Of a stretch of DNA of 35,537 nucleotides, positions 7,749 to 15,406 are shown one piece after another. How positions within the stretch are numbered: position 1 is the first letter of the stretch; every line of letters begins with the position of its first letter. The notes beneath the pieces were generated by a model. It did no database searches, had not been told where the DNA came from, and saw only the letters and a program-made list of their open reading frames with translations. The stretch comes from Bradyrhizobium sp. Ai1a-2. Its GTDB lineage: Bacteria > Pseudomonadota > Alphaproteobacteria > Rhizobiales > Xanthobacteraceae. The stretch spans positions 1 through 35,537 of the forward strand of contig NZ_AUEZ01000079.1 in assembly GCF_000426245.1 (NCBI RefSeq), given 5' to 3'. The position numbers and the translations under genes were made by a program.

Positions 7749-8699
7749 TCAGCCCTGCAGCGGCGTGTCGATGATGGCGAGGCGCTCCTGCCCCTGCTTG
7801 AAGTTGACGCTGGCGATGCCGAGCAGGCTGCGGAGCCTGGCATCCTCGACCTTCATCGGGCCGGGCGAGGGCGCAGTGCCCGGCGCCGGCTGCGGGAAGG
7901 CGGTTGAGCGCGCGGTGTGGAAGGTGACGTTGCCTTCGACCTTCTGCATCACCTGGTGGATGTGCCCGTTCAGCACCGTCACGGAGCCGAAGCCCTTCAC
8001 ATATTCCAGCGCGCGTGCGCCGTCCTCGGTGCCCCAGCCCCAGGTCGGATAGACGGTCCACAGCGGGATGTGGGCGAACAGCACGATCGGGGTCGATTTC
8101 GAGCGGCCCTTCAGATCGTTCTCGAGCCATTCGAGCTGCTCGGCGCCGAGATTGCCCAGGCCTCCGGCCTTGAGGTCGACGACGTTGACGAGGCCGACGA
8201 AGTGCACGCCGCCGGCGTCGAACGAATACCAGCCGGCGCCCCTGGTGCCGCGGCCGTAGCGCTCCTTGTAGAGCTTGACCTCCTCGTCGATAAGATCGTG
8301 CTCGCCCGGCACGTAATGCACGTCGAGCTTGGCCTGCGAGATGACGCGCTCGGCATTGTCGAACTCGGCGGCCTTCGACAGATGCGTGATGTCGCCGGTG
8401 TGGATCATGAAGGATGGCTTCGCCGGCATGGCGCTGATCTTGCCAATCGCCTCTTCCAGCGTGCCGAGCGCGTTCGGATTGGCCGCCTTGTCGAAGCCGA
8501 CATGGCTGTCGCTGATCTGCAGGAAGGTCATGCCAGAGGACTCGGCCGCTTGCGCCGAGCCGACCATGCCGAGCGAGCGCGGTACGCCGCCCGCCACCGT
8601 CCAGAGCACGCCGGTGCCCGCCCAGGTCATGCACTCGAGCACTTTGCGGCGGCTGACGCCGCGCTCTTCATCCCTGTTGTCGTGATCGAACCCGCTCAT
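7749..8699 (-). CDS. Exported metallophosphoesterase
   Basis: The 316-residue protein has a Tat-like signal (SRRKVLECMTW, followed by a hydrophobic stretch to about residue 52, ending AQAAE). The calcineurin-like metal-binding motifs follow in order: DSH (D64, H66), HTGDITH (D103), PGEHD (E133, H134), AHIP (H210) and NGHIH (H246, H248). The usual GNHD motif has Glu in place of Asn here. It heads the minus-strand set with the cupredoxin 14 bases downstream, then the ECF pair. The substrate is not predictable; periplasmic phosphodiesters or phosphomonoesters are possible. Confidence 0.88.
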   Translation of the reverse strand: MSGFDHDNRDEERGVSRRKVLECMTWAGTGVLWTVAGGVPRSLGMVGSAQAAESSGMTFLQISDSHVGFDKAANPNALGTLEEAIGKISAMPAKPSFMIHTGDITHLSKAAEFDNAERVISQAKLDVHYVPGEHDLIDEEVKLYKERYGRGTRGAGWYSFDAGGVHFVGLVNVVDLKAGGLGNLGAEQLEWLENDLKGRSKSTPIVLFAHIPLWTVYPTWGWGTEDGARALEYVKGFGSVTVLNGHIHQVMQKVEGNVTFHTARSTAFPQPAPGTAPSPGPMKVEDARLRSLLGIASVNFKQGQERLAIIDTPLQG

Positions 8700-8734
8700 C
8701 GCAGTTCTCCATGCGCCCGTAATTGGGCCTGCGG

Positions 8735-8767
8735 AGACGTGATCGAGCGAGGGGAGGGGTTATTCCC
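8735..8767 (-). promoter_or_regulatory. Possible ECF-type promoter for the metallophosphoesterase operon
   Basis: On the minus strand, GGGAATAAC (8767-8759) resembles an ECF -35 box and CGTCT (8739-8735) resembles the -10 box. They lie about 40-65 bases before the ATG at 8699. The 19-base gap between them is several bases longer than usual for ECF promoters, so this is a weak call. Confidence 0.25.
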
Positions 8768-8954
8768 GGCGGCAGCGGTCTATCGGCATGGGGTGATGAC
8801 GATCTCGTGAGCTGGCGTGACGCAAGCTGGACGAAGGCCAGGTAGTTGGCGGCAAGGATGGCCGCCATCCTGGCGCCCAGTTCCTCCCCGACGGTGATCG
8901 AAACTAGGTCGTGCCGCCGCGCTTTCGTCCCGCGCGCAAGAGGTGAAGCCCGTC

Positions 8955-9200
8955 ATGTCGAGACCAGCAATCGCGTTTGTGTTGGCACTGGCCGCGACCG
9001 CCGCCAACGCGCAAGATACCAAGTCTGGACAATCGCACACGCCGGCCGTTGCCAGCGAGAGTGGAACACGGCCGTTCCTATTTGATGGACGAATGCGAGG
9101 TGATGGCGTCCGGCAGGGAGCGCTCGCGAACGATCATCACCCCAACGCTGGCGCCATCGTCGTGCCACCTAAAGCAAGCCAGCCTGGGCGCGAACGATGA
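8955..9200 (+). CDS. Small exported protein of unknown function
   Basis: An 81-residue protein. ATG 8955 follows AGAGGTGAA at a proper distance. Residues 1-20 (MSRPAIAFVLALAATAANAQ) form a clear signal peptide with cleavage after ANA. The mature part is small, hydrophilic and rich in Gly, His, Asn and Pro, with no domain I recognise. It is divergent from the ECF operon, so it could share that regulatory region. An in-frame ATG at 8943 is less likely, as it has no ribosome site. The signal peptide argues that it is real; the evidence is otherwise limited. Confidence 0.55.
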   Translation: MSRPAIAFVLALAATAANAQDTKSGQSHTPAVASESGTRPFLFDGRMRGDGVRQGALANDHHPNAGAIVVPPKASQPGRER

Positions 9201-9228
9201 GTCCGTGCTGTGGCCACTGCGGATTCCT

Positions 9229-9265
9229 GGAGCATGATTCGGAAAAGTGGAGACCGGTTTTTGCC
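9229..9265. repeat. Half copy of a rhizobial GCATGAT repeat
   Basis: GAGCATGATTCGGAAAAGTG followed by GAGACCGGTTTT matches one arm of a palindromic repeat that I recall as common between genes in Bradyrhizobium and Rhodopseudomonas. The second arm is missing. It lies between the convergent ends of the small exported gene and the hydrolase gene. Confidence 0.5.
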
Positions 9266-9285
9266 CTGCGTGCAGTGAGCGGGCT

Positions 9286-10194
9286 TCATCGTTCCGATCG
9301 CGCGAATTCCCGCAAGGCTTGCAACAGCATTGGCGGCGCTTCCTGCGCCACGCAATGGCCGATGCCCTCGAAATTCCGCTTGCTGGCATGGGGAATGAGC
9401 GAGACGGCCCGCGACGCCATCTCCTTGTAGATCGGCCAGGATTTTTCGGCCGTGGCCACGCGCACGGGGCAGTCGATTGCGGCGAGCCATTCGAAAGGAT
9501 TGCCGCGCGTATCTCCGGCGTAGACCTGCTCCATGGCCTCGAAGATCGGGCGCAGGATCGCCGACTCGATTTCGGGCGTACAACGAAGCCTTACCCGTCC
9601 GTTCTCGAGGGGTGCAAAGGCATGCCTGATATAGGCCCAGAGCGAAGTGTCAGACCAATCCGCAAATGCGGGCGCGGCGCGATAGCGTGTGAACACCGCG
9701 TCAAGACTGTCGAACTCCGCCTGGCGGCGCAGGGCGCCTTGCACCGCGGAGGTTGCCTGCTCGCTCAACCCAGTCACGCCGTCGCGCGCGGCGCGCGGAT
9801 CCATGACGGTCGGCTCCATCACGAACAGACGTGCGAAGCGCCCCGGCAGCAGTTTTGCGGCTAGCAGCAGGTCGGTGGCGCCTGCGCTGTGGCCGATCCC
9901 GTAGATGTCGTGCAGGCCGAGCTCTTCGAGGACCCGGCACACGTCCTGCGCATAGTCCTGAAAGTGATAGCAGTTGGCCGCGGGCTTGTGGCTGTCGCCG
10001 TGGCCGCGGCGATCGAGCGCATACACTGTGTAGTCAGATGCAAGATCGTGCGCGACCTCATCCCAGACATTGGCCATGAAACCAGTGCCGTGGAGCAGAA
10101 GTGCGGGCGGCCGGTGCGAGCCTTCCTCGGCCCATCGCACCAGCGCAATGCGCGTATCTGCAGACCCGATCGAGAGGCGGCGCTGACTGACCAT
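9286..10194 (-). CDS. Alpha/beta hydrolase
   Basis: The 302-residue protein has the alpha/beta hydrolase plan: oxyanion region LLLHGTGFMANVW, then ALDRRGHGDSHKP, the nucleophile elbow GIGHSAG (Ser in the centre), and a late catalytic His in EGIGHCVAQEAP. It starts 4 bases after the stop of the GMC oxidoreductase gene on the same strand, so the two are almost certainly one transcript. The reaction cannot be told from sequence; esterase, lactonase or C-C hydrolase activity is possible, perhaps acting on the product of the oxidoreductase. Confidence 0.88.
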   Translation of the reverse strand: MVSQRRLSIGSADTRIALVRWAEEGSHRPPALLLHGTGFMANVWDEVAHDLASDYTVYALDRRGHGDSHKPAANCYHFQDYAQDVCRVLEELGLHDIYGIGHSAGATDLLLAAKLLPGRFARLFVMEPTVMDPRAARDGVTGLSEQATSAVQGALRRQAEFDSLDAVFTRYRAAPAFADWSDTSLWAYIRHAFAPLENGRVRLRCTPEIESAILRPIFEAMEQVYAGDTRGNPFEWLAAIDCPVRVATAEKSWPIYKEMASRAVSLIPHASKRNFEGIGHCVAQEAPPMLLQALREFARSER

Positions 10195-10198
10195 GCGG

Positions 10199-11821
10199 CT
10201 ACCGACGCGAATCTTCCAATATCATCGCAGCCGCCTTCTCCGCGATCATCGCGGTCGGTGTGTTGGTATTGCCCGAGGTGATCGTCGGCATCACCGAAGC
10301 GTCGGCGACGCGAAGGCCCGCAATGCCGTGGAAGCGCAGGCGTTCGTCGACCACGGCCATCGGATCGTTCGCCGTGCCCATCTTCGCGGTGCCGACGGGG
10401 TGGAAGATCGTGGTGCCGATATCGCCGGCGGCCTTTGCGAGCGATGCATCGTCGTCGCCGACGGAAGGGCCGGGGAGGAATTCCTCGGGCCGGTATTGCG
10501 CGAGCGTCTTCTGCTTCATCAGGCGGCGGGTGGTGCGGATTGCGTCGGCCGCGACCTGGCGGTCTTCGTCGGTCGAAAGATAATTCGGCGCGATCGACGG
10601 CTTCTCGTCAGGCTGGGCCGAGCGGATGCGGACGGTGCCGCGCGAGGTTGGCTGCAGGTTGCAGGCGCTCACAGTGATCGCGGGAAAGCGGTGCAGGGGA
10701 TCGCCGAACTTGTCGAGCGACAGCGGCTGCACGTGGAACTGGATATTGGCGCGCTCGCGACGCGGGTCAGAGCGGGTGAAGATGCCGAGCTGCGACGGCG
10801 CCATGGTCAGGGGACCGCGGCGGCGCAGCGCATAGTCGAGGCCCATCAGGCCGCGGCGGAACAGCGAGTAGTAGGTTTCGTTCAGCGTGCGCACGCCAGT
10901 GACCTTGTAGATCGCGCGCTGCTGCAGATGGTCCTGCAGGTTGCGTCCGACGCCCGGCTTGTCGAGCGCGACATCAATCCCGAGCGGTGCGAGCCAGTCG
11001 GCAGGCCCGATGCCGGAGCGCTGCAGCACCTGCACCGATCCGATCGCACCGGCGGTCAGGATCACTTCTCCCTTGGTGCGGGCCTCGATGGTCTCGTTGC
11101 CGCGGATGAAGCGCACGCCGACGGCCCGGCCCTGTTCGACGATCAGGCGATCGACCAGCACGTTCTTTTCCAGCCTCAGGTTCGGCCGGTGCAATGCGGG
11201 CTTCAGGAAGCCGCGCGCGGAAGACCAGCGGCGGCCGCGCTTCTGGTTGACGTGGAAGTAGCTCACGCCTTCGTTGTCGCCGGTGTTGAAATCGGGAATG
11301 CGTTTGATGCCCATTTCTTCCGCGGCATCGCCGACGGCGTCCAGGACTTTCCAGGACAGTCGCGGTGCCTCGATGCGCCAGCCGCCACCACTGCCATGGT
11401 CCTCGCTCGGCCCGAGGAAATGATCCTCGAGCCCACGGAATACCGGCCGCACGTCGTCATAGCCCCAGCCGGCAAGGCCGAGCTGACGCCAGTGATCGTA
11501 ATCGGCGGCCTGTCCGCGCATCGAGATCATGGCGTTGATCGCCGAGCAGCCGCCGATCACCTTTCCACGAGGGTAGGCGAGCGCGCGGCCGTTGAGGCCC
11601 GGCTCCGCCTCGGTCTTGAACATCCAGTCGGAGCGCGGATTGCCGATCGCGAAGAGATAGCCGACCGGGATGTGAAACCAGATCCAGTTGTCGTTGCTGC
11701 CGGCTTCCAGCACCAGCACGCGCTTTGAGGGATCGGCCGAGAGCCGGTTGGCCATGATGCAGCCGGCGGTGCCGGCGCCGACGACGATATAGTCGAAATC
11801 ACCCTCGAGCTTTCCAGGCAT
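10199..11821 (-). CDS. GMC family FAD-dependent oxidoreductase (choline dehydrogenase-like)
   Basis: A 540-residue flavoprotein from ATG 11821. The FAD fold starts at once (FDYIVVGAGTAGC, residues 9-21) and is followed by the GMC signature around YPRGKVIGGCSAINAMI, the second signature TAGAIGSVQVLQRSGIG, the catalytic His in HPVGTAKMG, and the C-terminal NTNTPTAMIAEKAA. A start at 11878 would add 19 residues before the fold and is less likely. Members oxidise alcohols (choline, polyethylene glycol, long-chain alcohols); the real substrate is unknown. It is the first gene of a pair with the downstream hydrolase and is divergent from the M20 amidohydrolase gene. Confidence 0.9.
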   Translation of the reverse strand: MPGKLEGDFDYIVVGAGTAGCIMANRLSADPSKRVLVLEAGSNDNWIWFHIPVGYLFAIGNPRSDWMFKTEAEPGLNGRALAYPRGKVIGGCSAINAMISMRGQAADYDHWRQLGLAGWGYDDVRPVFRGLEDHFLGPSEDHGSGGGWRIEAPRLSWKVLDAVGDAAEEMGIKRIPDFNTGDNEGVSYFHVNQKRGRRWSSARGFLKPALHRPNLRLEKNVLVDRLIVEQGRAVGVRFIRGNETIEARTKGEVILTAGAIGSVQVLQRSGIGPADWLAPLGIDVALDKPGVGRNLQDHLQQRAIYKVTGVRTLNETYYSLFRRGLMGLDYALRRRGPLTMAPSQLGIFTRSDPRRERANIQFHVQPLSLDKFGDPLHRFPAITVSACNLQPTSRGTVRIRSAQPDEKPSIAPNYLSTDEDRQVAADAIRTTRRLMKQKTLAQYRPEEFLPGPSVGDDDASLAKAAGDIGTTIFHPVGTAKMGTANDPMAVVDERLRFHGIAGLRVADASVMPTITSGNTNTPTAMIAEKAAAMILEDSRR

Positions 11822-12030
11822 TCTCTTGCTTTCCACCCGTCCGCGGCCGCGTTGTCCGAAAATGTTCCAGGCATCCACGCATCTGCTGTCCTAATAGTCA
11901 GACGTGGGCCGGCGGGACAAGTCCAGCCATGACGGCTGGGCATGGGCGGCCGGGCGCGGCTGTTGGGTGGACCGCAGCTTGCATGGTAGAAAGGTACACA
12001 GACGTTTGAATCACAGATCCGAGAAGTGCC

Positions 12031-13203
12031 ATGCCCATTGTCAACCGCGTCGCCGATCTGCAGCCCGCCATCCAGGCCTGGCGGCGGGAAATCCATGAAC
12101 ATCCCGAGCTGATGTATGACACCCATCGCACTGCAGCATTCGTCGCCGAGCGGCTGCGCGAATTCGGCTGCGACGAGGTCGCGACGGGGCTCGGCCGCAC
12201 CGGTGTGGTTGGCGTCATCAAGGGCAAGAAACCCGCCGGCAATGGCGAGACCAGGGTGATCGGGCTGCGGGCCGACATGGATGCGCTGCCGATCGTGGAG
12301 GAGACCAATCTGCCCTACGCTTCCAAGACGCCGGGCAAGATGCACGCCTGCGGCCATGACGGGCACACCGCGATGCTGTTGGGCGCCGCCCGCTACCTCG
12401 CCGAGACCCGCAATTTCTCTGGCAATGCGGTCGTGATCTTCCAGCCGGCCGAAGAGGGCGGCGCCGGTGCTGCCGCGATGATCAAGGACGGGCTGATGGA
12501 ACGGTTCGGCATCGAGCAGGTCTACGGCATGCACAACGGCCCCGGGATCCCCGTCGGCTCGTTCGCCATCCGGACCGGCCCGATCATGGCGGCAACGGAC
12601 TCGATCGACATCAGGATCGAAGGTGTCGGCGGCCATGCCGCGCGGCCGCATAAATGCATCGACAGCGTGCTGGTCGGCGCGCAATTGATCACGGCGCTGC
12701 AGTCGATCGTCTCACGCACCGTCGATCCGCTGGATTCGGCCGTCATCTCGATCTGCGAATTCCACGCGGGCAATGCTCGCAATGTGATTCCGCACACCGC
12801 CGAGCTGCGCGGCACGGTGCGCACGCTGACTCCAGAGGTGCGTGCATTGGTCGAGAAGCGCGTGCATGAGGTGGTCGCCGGCGTCGCGCAGATGACCGGC
12901 GCGTGGATCAACGTCACCTATGAGCGCGGCTATCCCGTCGTCGTCAACCACGCGGCAGAGACCGAGTTCGCGACCAGGATCGCCAGGGAAATCGCCGGCG
13001 AGAACAACGTCCACGAAATGCCGCCGATGATGGGCGCGGAGGATTTCGCCTACATGCTGGAAGCGCGCCCCGGCGCCTTCATCTTCTGCGGCAACGGCGA
13101 CAGCGCCGGCCTGCATCACCCCGCCTACAACTTCAACGACGAAGCGATCGTCTACGGCTCGTCCTACTGGATCAAGCTGGTGGAGAACACGCTCGCGGCG
13201 TGA
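12031..13203 (+). CDS. M20 family amidohydrolase (hippurate hydrolase-like)
   Basis: The 390-residue metal-dependent hydrolase belongs to the M20D type. Metal-binding landmarks are ADMDALP, HACGHDGHT (C107, H109), PAEEGG (E141, E142), GMHNGPG and the C-terminal LHHPAYNFND. The dimerisation domain is visible in the middle (IEGVGGHAARPHKCIDSV). There is no signal peptide, so it acts in the cytoplasm on N-acyl amino acids or similar amides. GAGAAG upstream of ATG 12031 serves as the ribosome site. It is divergent from the GMC gene across about 210 bases that probably hold both promoters. Confidence 0.92.
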   Translation: MPIVNRVADLQPAIQAWRREIHEHPELMYDTHRTAAFVAERLREFGCDEVATGLGRTGVVGVIKGKKPAGNGETRVIGLRADMDALPIVEETNLPYASKTPGKMHACGHDGHTAMLLGAARYLAETRNFSGNAVVIFQPAEEGGAGAAAMIKDGLMERFGIEQVYGMHNGPGIPVGSFAIRTGPIMAATDSIDIRIEGVGGHAARPHKCIDSVLVGAQLITALQSIVSRTVDPLDSAVISICEFHAGNARNVIPHTAELRGTVRTLTPEVRALVEKRVHEVVAGVAQMTGAWINVTYERGYPVVVNHAAETEFATRIAREIAGENNVHEMPPMMGAEDFAYMLEARPGAFIFCGNGDSAGLHHPAYNFNDEAIVYGSSYWIKLVENTLAA

Positions 13204-13214
13204 CTTCTGCCCGG

Positions 13215-13300
13215 CCGTCATTGCGAGGAGCGAAGCGACGAAGCAATCCATGTCTCAGCGAGTGGAGACGTGGATTGCTTCGCTGCGCTCGCAATGACGG
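13215..13300. repeat. Palindromic repeat, GTCATTGCGAGGAGCGAAGC family
   Basis: Arm one (from 13215) reads CCGTCATTGCGAGGAGCGAA and continues to AAGCAATCCA; arm two (13271-13300) is its near-perfect inverse. It lies between the M20 gene and the terminator of the phosphate transporter gene. I recognise it as a common intergenic repeat of Bradyrhizobium-like genomes. Confidence 0.85.
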
Positions 13301-13338
13301 TGTAGTTGCCGCGGTCCTCGCGCTAAGTCCAAAAACAA

Positions 13339-13365
13339 AAAGGCCCGCGCATCGCGCGGGCCTTT
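13339..13365 (-). terminator. Rho-independent terminator of the PiT gene
   Basis: A 12-bp perfect stem (AAAGGCCCGCGC 13339-13350 with GCGCGGGCCTTT 13354-13365) encloses a 3-base loop. Read on the minus strand it is followed by TTTTTGTTTTT, the expected T-tract, 22 bases after the transporter stop codon. The opposite direction has only a short T run, so it may also weakly stop transcription from the M20 side. Confidence 0.92.
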
Positions 13366-13386
13366 GTCGTTAGATAGCTCAGCCAC

Positions 13387-15015
13387 TCACAACACGTTCG
13401 CGAACAGCACGTAGAGCGAAGCCGACAGCATGATCGCAGCCGGCAGCGTCAGCACCCATGCCATCACCAAGTTGCGGATGGTCGCGATCTGCAGGCCCGA
13501 GCCATTGGCGGCCATGGCGCCGGCGACGCCGGACGACAGCACATGCGTGGTGGACACCGGCAGGCCGAAATTATCGGCCGCGAAGATCGTGCCGGCGGCG
13601 ACGAGCTCTGCGGAGGCGCCCTGCGCGTAGGTCAGGTGGGTCTTGCCGATCTTTTCGCCGACCGTGATCACGATCCGCTTCCAGCCGATCATGGTGCCGA
13701 GGCCCAGCGCGATTGCGACCGCGATCTTCACCCAGGTCGGGATGAACTTGGTCGCGCTGTCGAGCGATGCCTTGTAGGCATTCAGCGTCGCGATATCTTC
13801 CTTGCTGAGGTCGCTCTCCTTGTCCTTCATCAGGAAGCGGATCGCTTCGGAGATCAGGTACATGTCGTTGCGCGTATTGCCGACGACGTCAGCCGGCACC
13901 TTGTTCAGCGAGCCGTACCTCGCTACCTGGTCGCTGACATCTTTTACCAGCACCGCGAGCGAGGGGAAGGTGCCCTCAGTGAGGTGGTGCAGCGAGATGT
14001 ACTGCGTCACGGCCGGACGGGGATCGCCGATGATGCTGTGGCCGGCACCCTTCGCCGCGATCACCTTGGAGGCGGCCTCCGAGTTCTGCTGGAACTGGGC
14101 GACCATGGATTCCGGCAGCGCGCGGTTCAGCGCATAGGCAGTCGGCACGGTGCCGATCAGGATCAGCATGATCAGGCCCATGCCCTTCTGCCCGTCATTG
14201 GAGCCGTGCGCGAAGCTGACGCCGGTGCAGGTCAGGATCAAGAGGCCGCGGATCCAGAGCGGGGGCGCCTTGTTGCCTTCGGGCGCGGCATAGAGCGCGG
14301 GATTGCGCACGATCATCTTGAGCAGGAGCAAGAGCAGCGCGGCGCAGACGAAGCCGACCAGCGGCGACAGCAAGAGCGCATAGCCGATCTCGGTGGCCTT
14401 GCTCCAGTCGACGCCGGAGGTGCCGTCGCGGCCGCGCATCAGCGCATTGGCGATGCCGACGCCGATGATCGAGCCGATCAGCGTGTGCGAGGAGGAGGCG
14501 GGCAGGCCGAAATACCAGGTGCCGAGATTCCAGATAATCGCCGCGATCAGCAGTGCAAACACCATGGCGAAGCCGGCGCTGGAGCCGACCTGCAGGATCA
14601 GTTCGACCGGCAACAGCGATATGATGCCGAATGCGACCGCGCCGCTCGAGAACAGCACTCCGAGGAAGTTGAAGAGGCCCGACCACATCACCGCGACCTC
14701 GGCGGGCAGCGAATGGGTGTAGATCACGGTGGCGACCGCGTTGGCGGTGTCGTGGAAGCCGTTGACGAACTCAAAGCCGAGCGCAATCAGGAGCGCGACG
14801 AACAGCAGAAGGAAAGGCACCAACGTGGTGACGCGGGTACCCGAGGCCTGGACGTCGGTATAGATGCTGTAGGCGACGAACAGCAGCCCCGCCGCGAGGA
14901 CGCCGAAGAAGAGGATCATCGTCAGCGGATTGAAGCCTTTGTCGAGATTTGGTCTTGAAGCCGGCTGGATCGGCCTTTCTTCGCGTGCTGATGAATTGAG
15001 TGCAAAATCGGTCAT
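13387..15015 (-). CDS. pit: Inorganic phosphate transporter, PiT family
   Basis: The 542-residue inner-membrane protein has about 10-12 membrane segments. The duplicated PiT signatures are both present: GFHDTANAVAT with GLPASSSHTLIGS in the first half and AHGSNDGQKGMG with GLPVSTTHVLSSG in the second. The long hydrophilic loop at about residues 305-420 is typical of the family. It would take up metal-phosphate with low affinity by proton symport. Start ATG 15015 is followed by a ~30-residue cytoplasmic leader. It is a single-gene unit with its own terminator and a possible PhoB box upstream. No PhoU-like accessory gene is next to it. Confidence 0.93.
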   Translation of the reverse strand: MTDFALNSSAREERPIQPASRPNLDKGFNPLTMILFFGVLAAGLLFVAYSIYTDVQASGTRVTTLVPFLLLFVALLIALGFEFVNGFHDTANAVATVIYTHSLPAEVAVMWSGLFNFLGVLFSSGAVAFGIISLLPVELILQVGSSAGFAMVFALLIAAIIWNLGTWYFGLPASSSHTLIGSIIGVGIANALMRGRDGTSGVDWSKATEIGYALLLSPLVGFVCAALLLLLLKMIVRNPALYAAPEGNKAPPLWIRGLLILTCTGVSFAHGSNDGQKGMGLIMLILIGTVPTAYALNRALPESMVAQFQQNSEAASKVIAAKGAGHSIIGDPRPAVTQYISLHHLTEGTFPSLAVLVKDVSDQVARYGSLNKVPADVVGNTRNDMYLISEAIRFLMKDKESDLSKEDIATLNAYKASLDSATKFIPTWVKIAVAIALGLGTMIGWKRIVITVGEKIGKTHLTYAQGASAELVAAGTIFAADNFGLPVSTTHVLSSGVAGAMAANGSGLQIATIRNLVMAWVLTLPAAIMLSASLYVLFANVL

Positions 15016-15406
15016 TCTGACGCCCCGTCAAAATACAGGAGGAGTCCCTTAGTTTTGACCCATTGACTTGAAGGTTAGATGACAGCCGTAGTTTGAGCGA
15101 ATCACGTATCGCTACGGTGCGCGAATGCTGCACCGATGATGGCCGGTCACGCGTACGAATGTTGACTATTCAGATGGCAGAGCAGGCGTACCGCGAAGCC
15201 TCCGAAGTGGAAGCGGTCGCGCGCTGCCTGACGCCGGGGCTGTGGCGTCGCGGCAGCGCGCCGACCTCATGGGAACGTCATTGGCGTGAACAAGACGCCC
15301 CAAACTCCCCCTGTAATAGGGGAGTATCGACGATCAATGTAAGGTTGTAAATAGATATCAGTCTTATCAACGGCTTGATATTTGCAGGCTATGTATGTCG
15401 CCGTGC
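15016..15406. other. Intergenic region between pit and the DUF4130-UdgX gene
   Basis: About 390 bases with no convincing gene. The pit promoter must lie at its left end (with the possible PhoB box). A short open frame at 15093-15350 has no ribosome site, signal or domain. Nothing else recognisable is seen. Confidence 0.5.
15068..15085 (-). promoter_or_regulatory. Possible PhoB box upstream of the phosphate transporter
   Basis: On the minus strand CTGTCAT (15085-15079) matches a Pho half-site exactly, and 11 bases further CCTTCAA (15074-15068) is a partial second half-site (4 of 7). The site is 50-70 bases before the pit start. The 11-base spacing and location fit PhoB control, but the second half is weak. 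Confidence 0.35.

Noticed and set aside
7411..8634. 407-residue protein ending in the cupredoxin
   Set aside because: Its first 300 codons are the wrong frame of the metallophosphoesterase gene; the cupredoxin has its own start and signal peptide at 7734.
13215..13300. CRISPR-like repeat pair
   Set aside because: It is a single inverted repeat, not spaced direct repeats; no CRISPR array or cas gene is seen in the window.
13543..14958. 471-codon frame antisense to the PiT gene
   Set aside because: Composition is typical of an antisense shadow (Asp/Gln/Arg/His-rich), with no motifs.
15093..15350. 85-codon frame between pit and the UdgX fusion
   Set aside because: No ribosome site, signal peptide or recognisable sequence.
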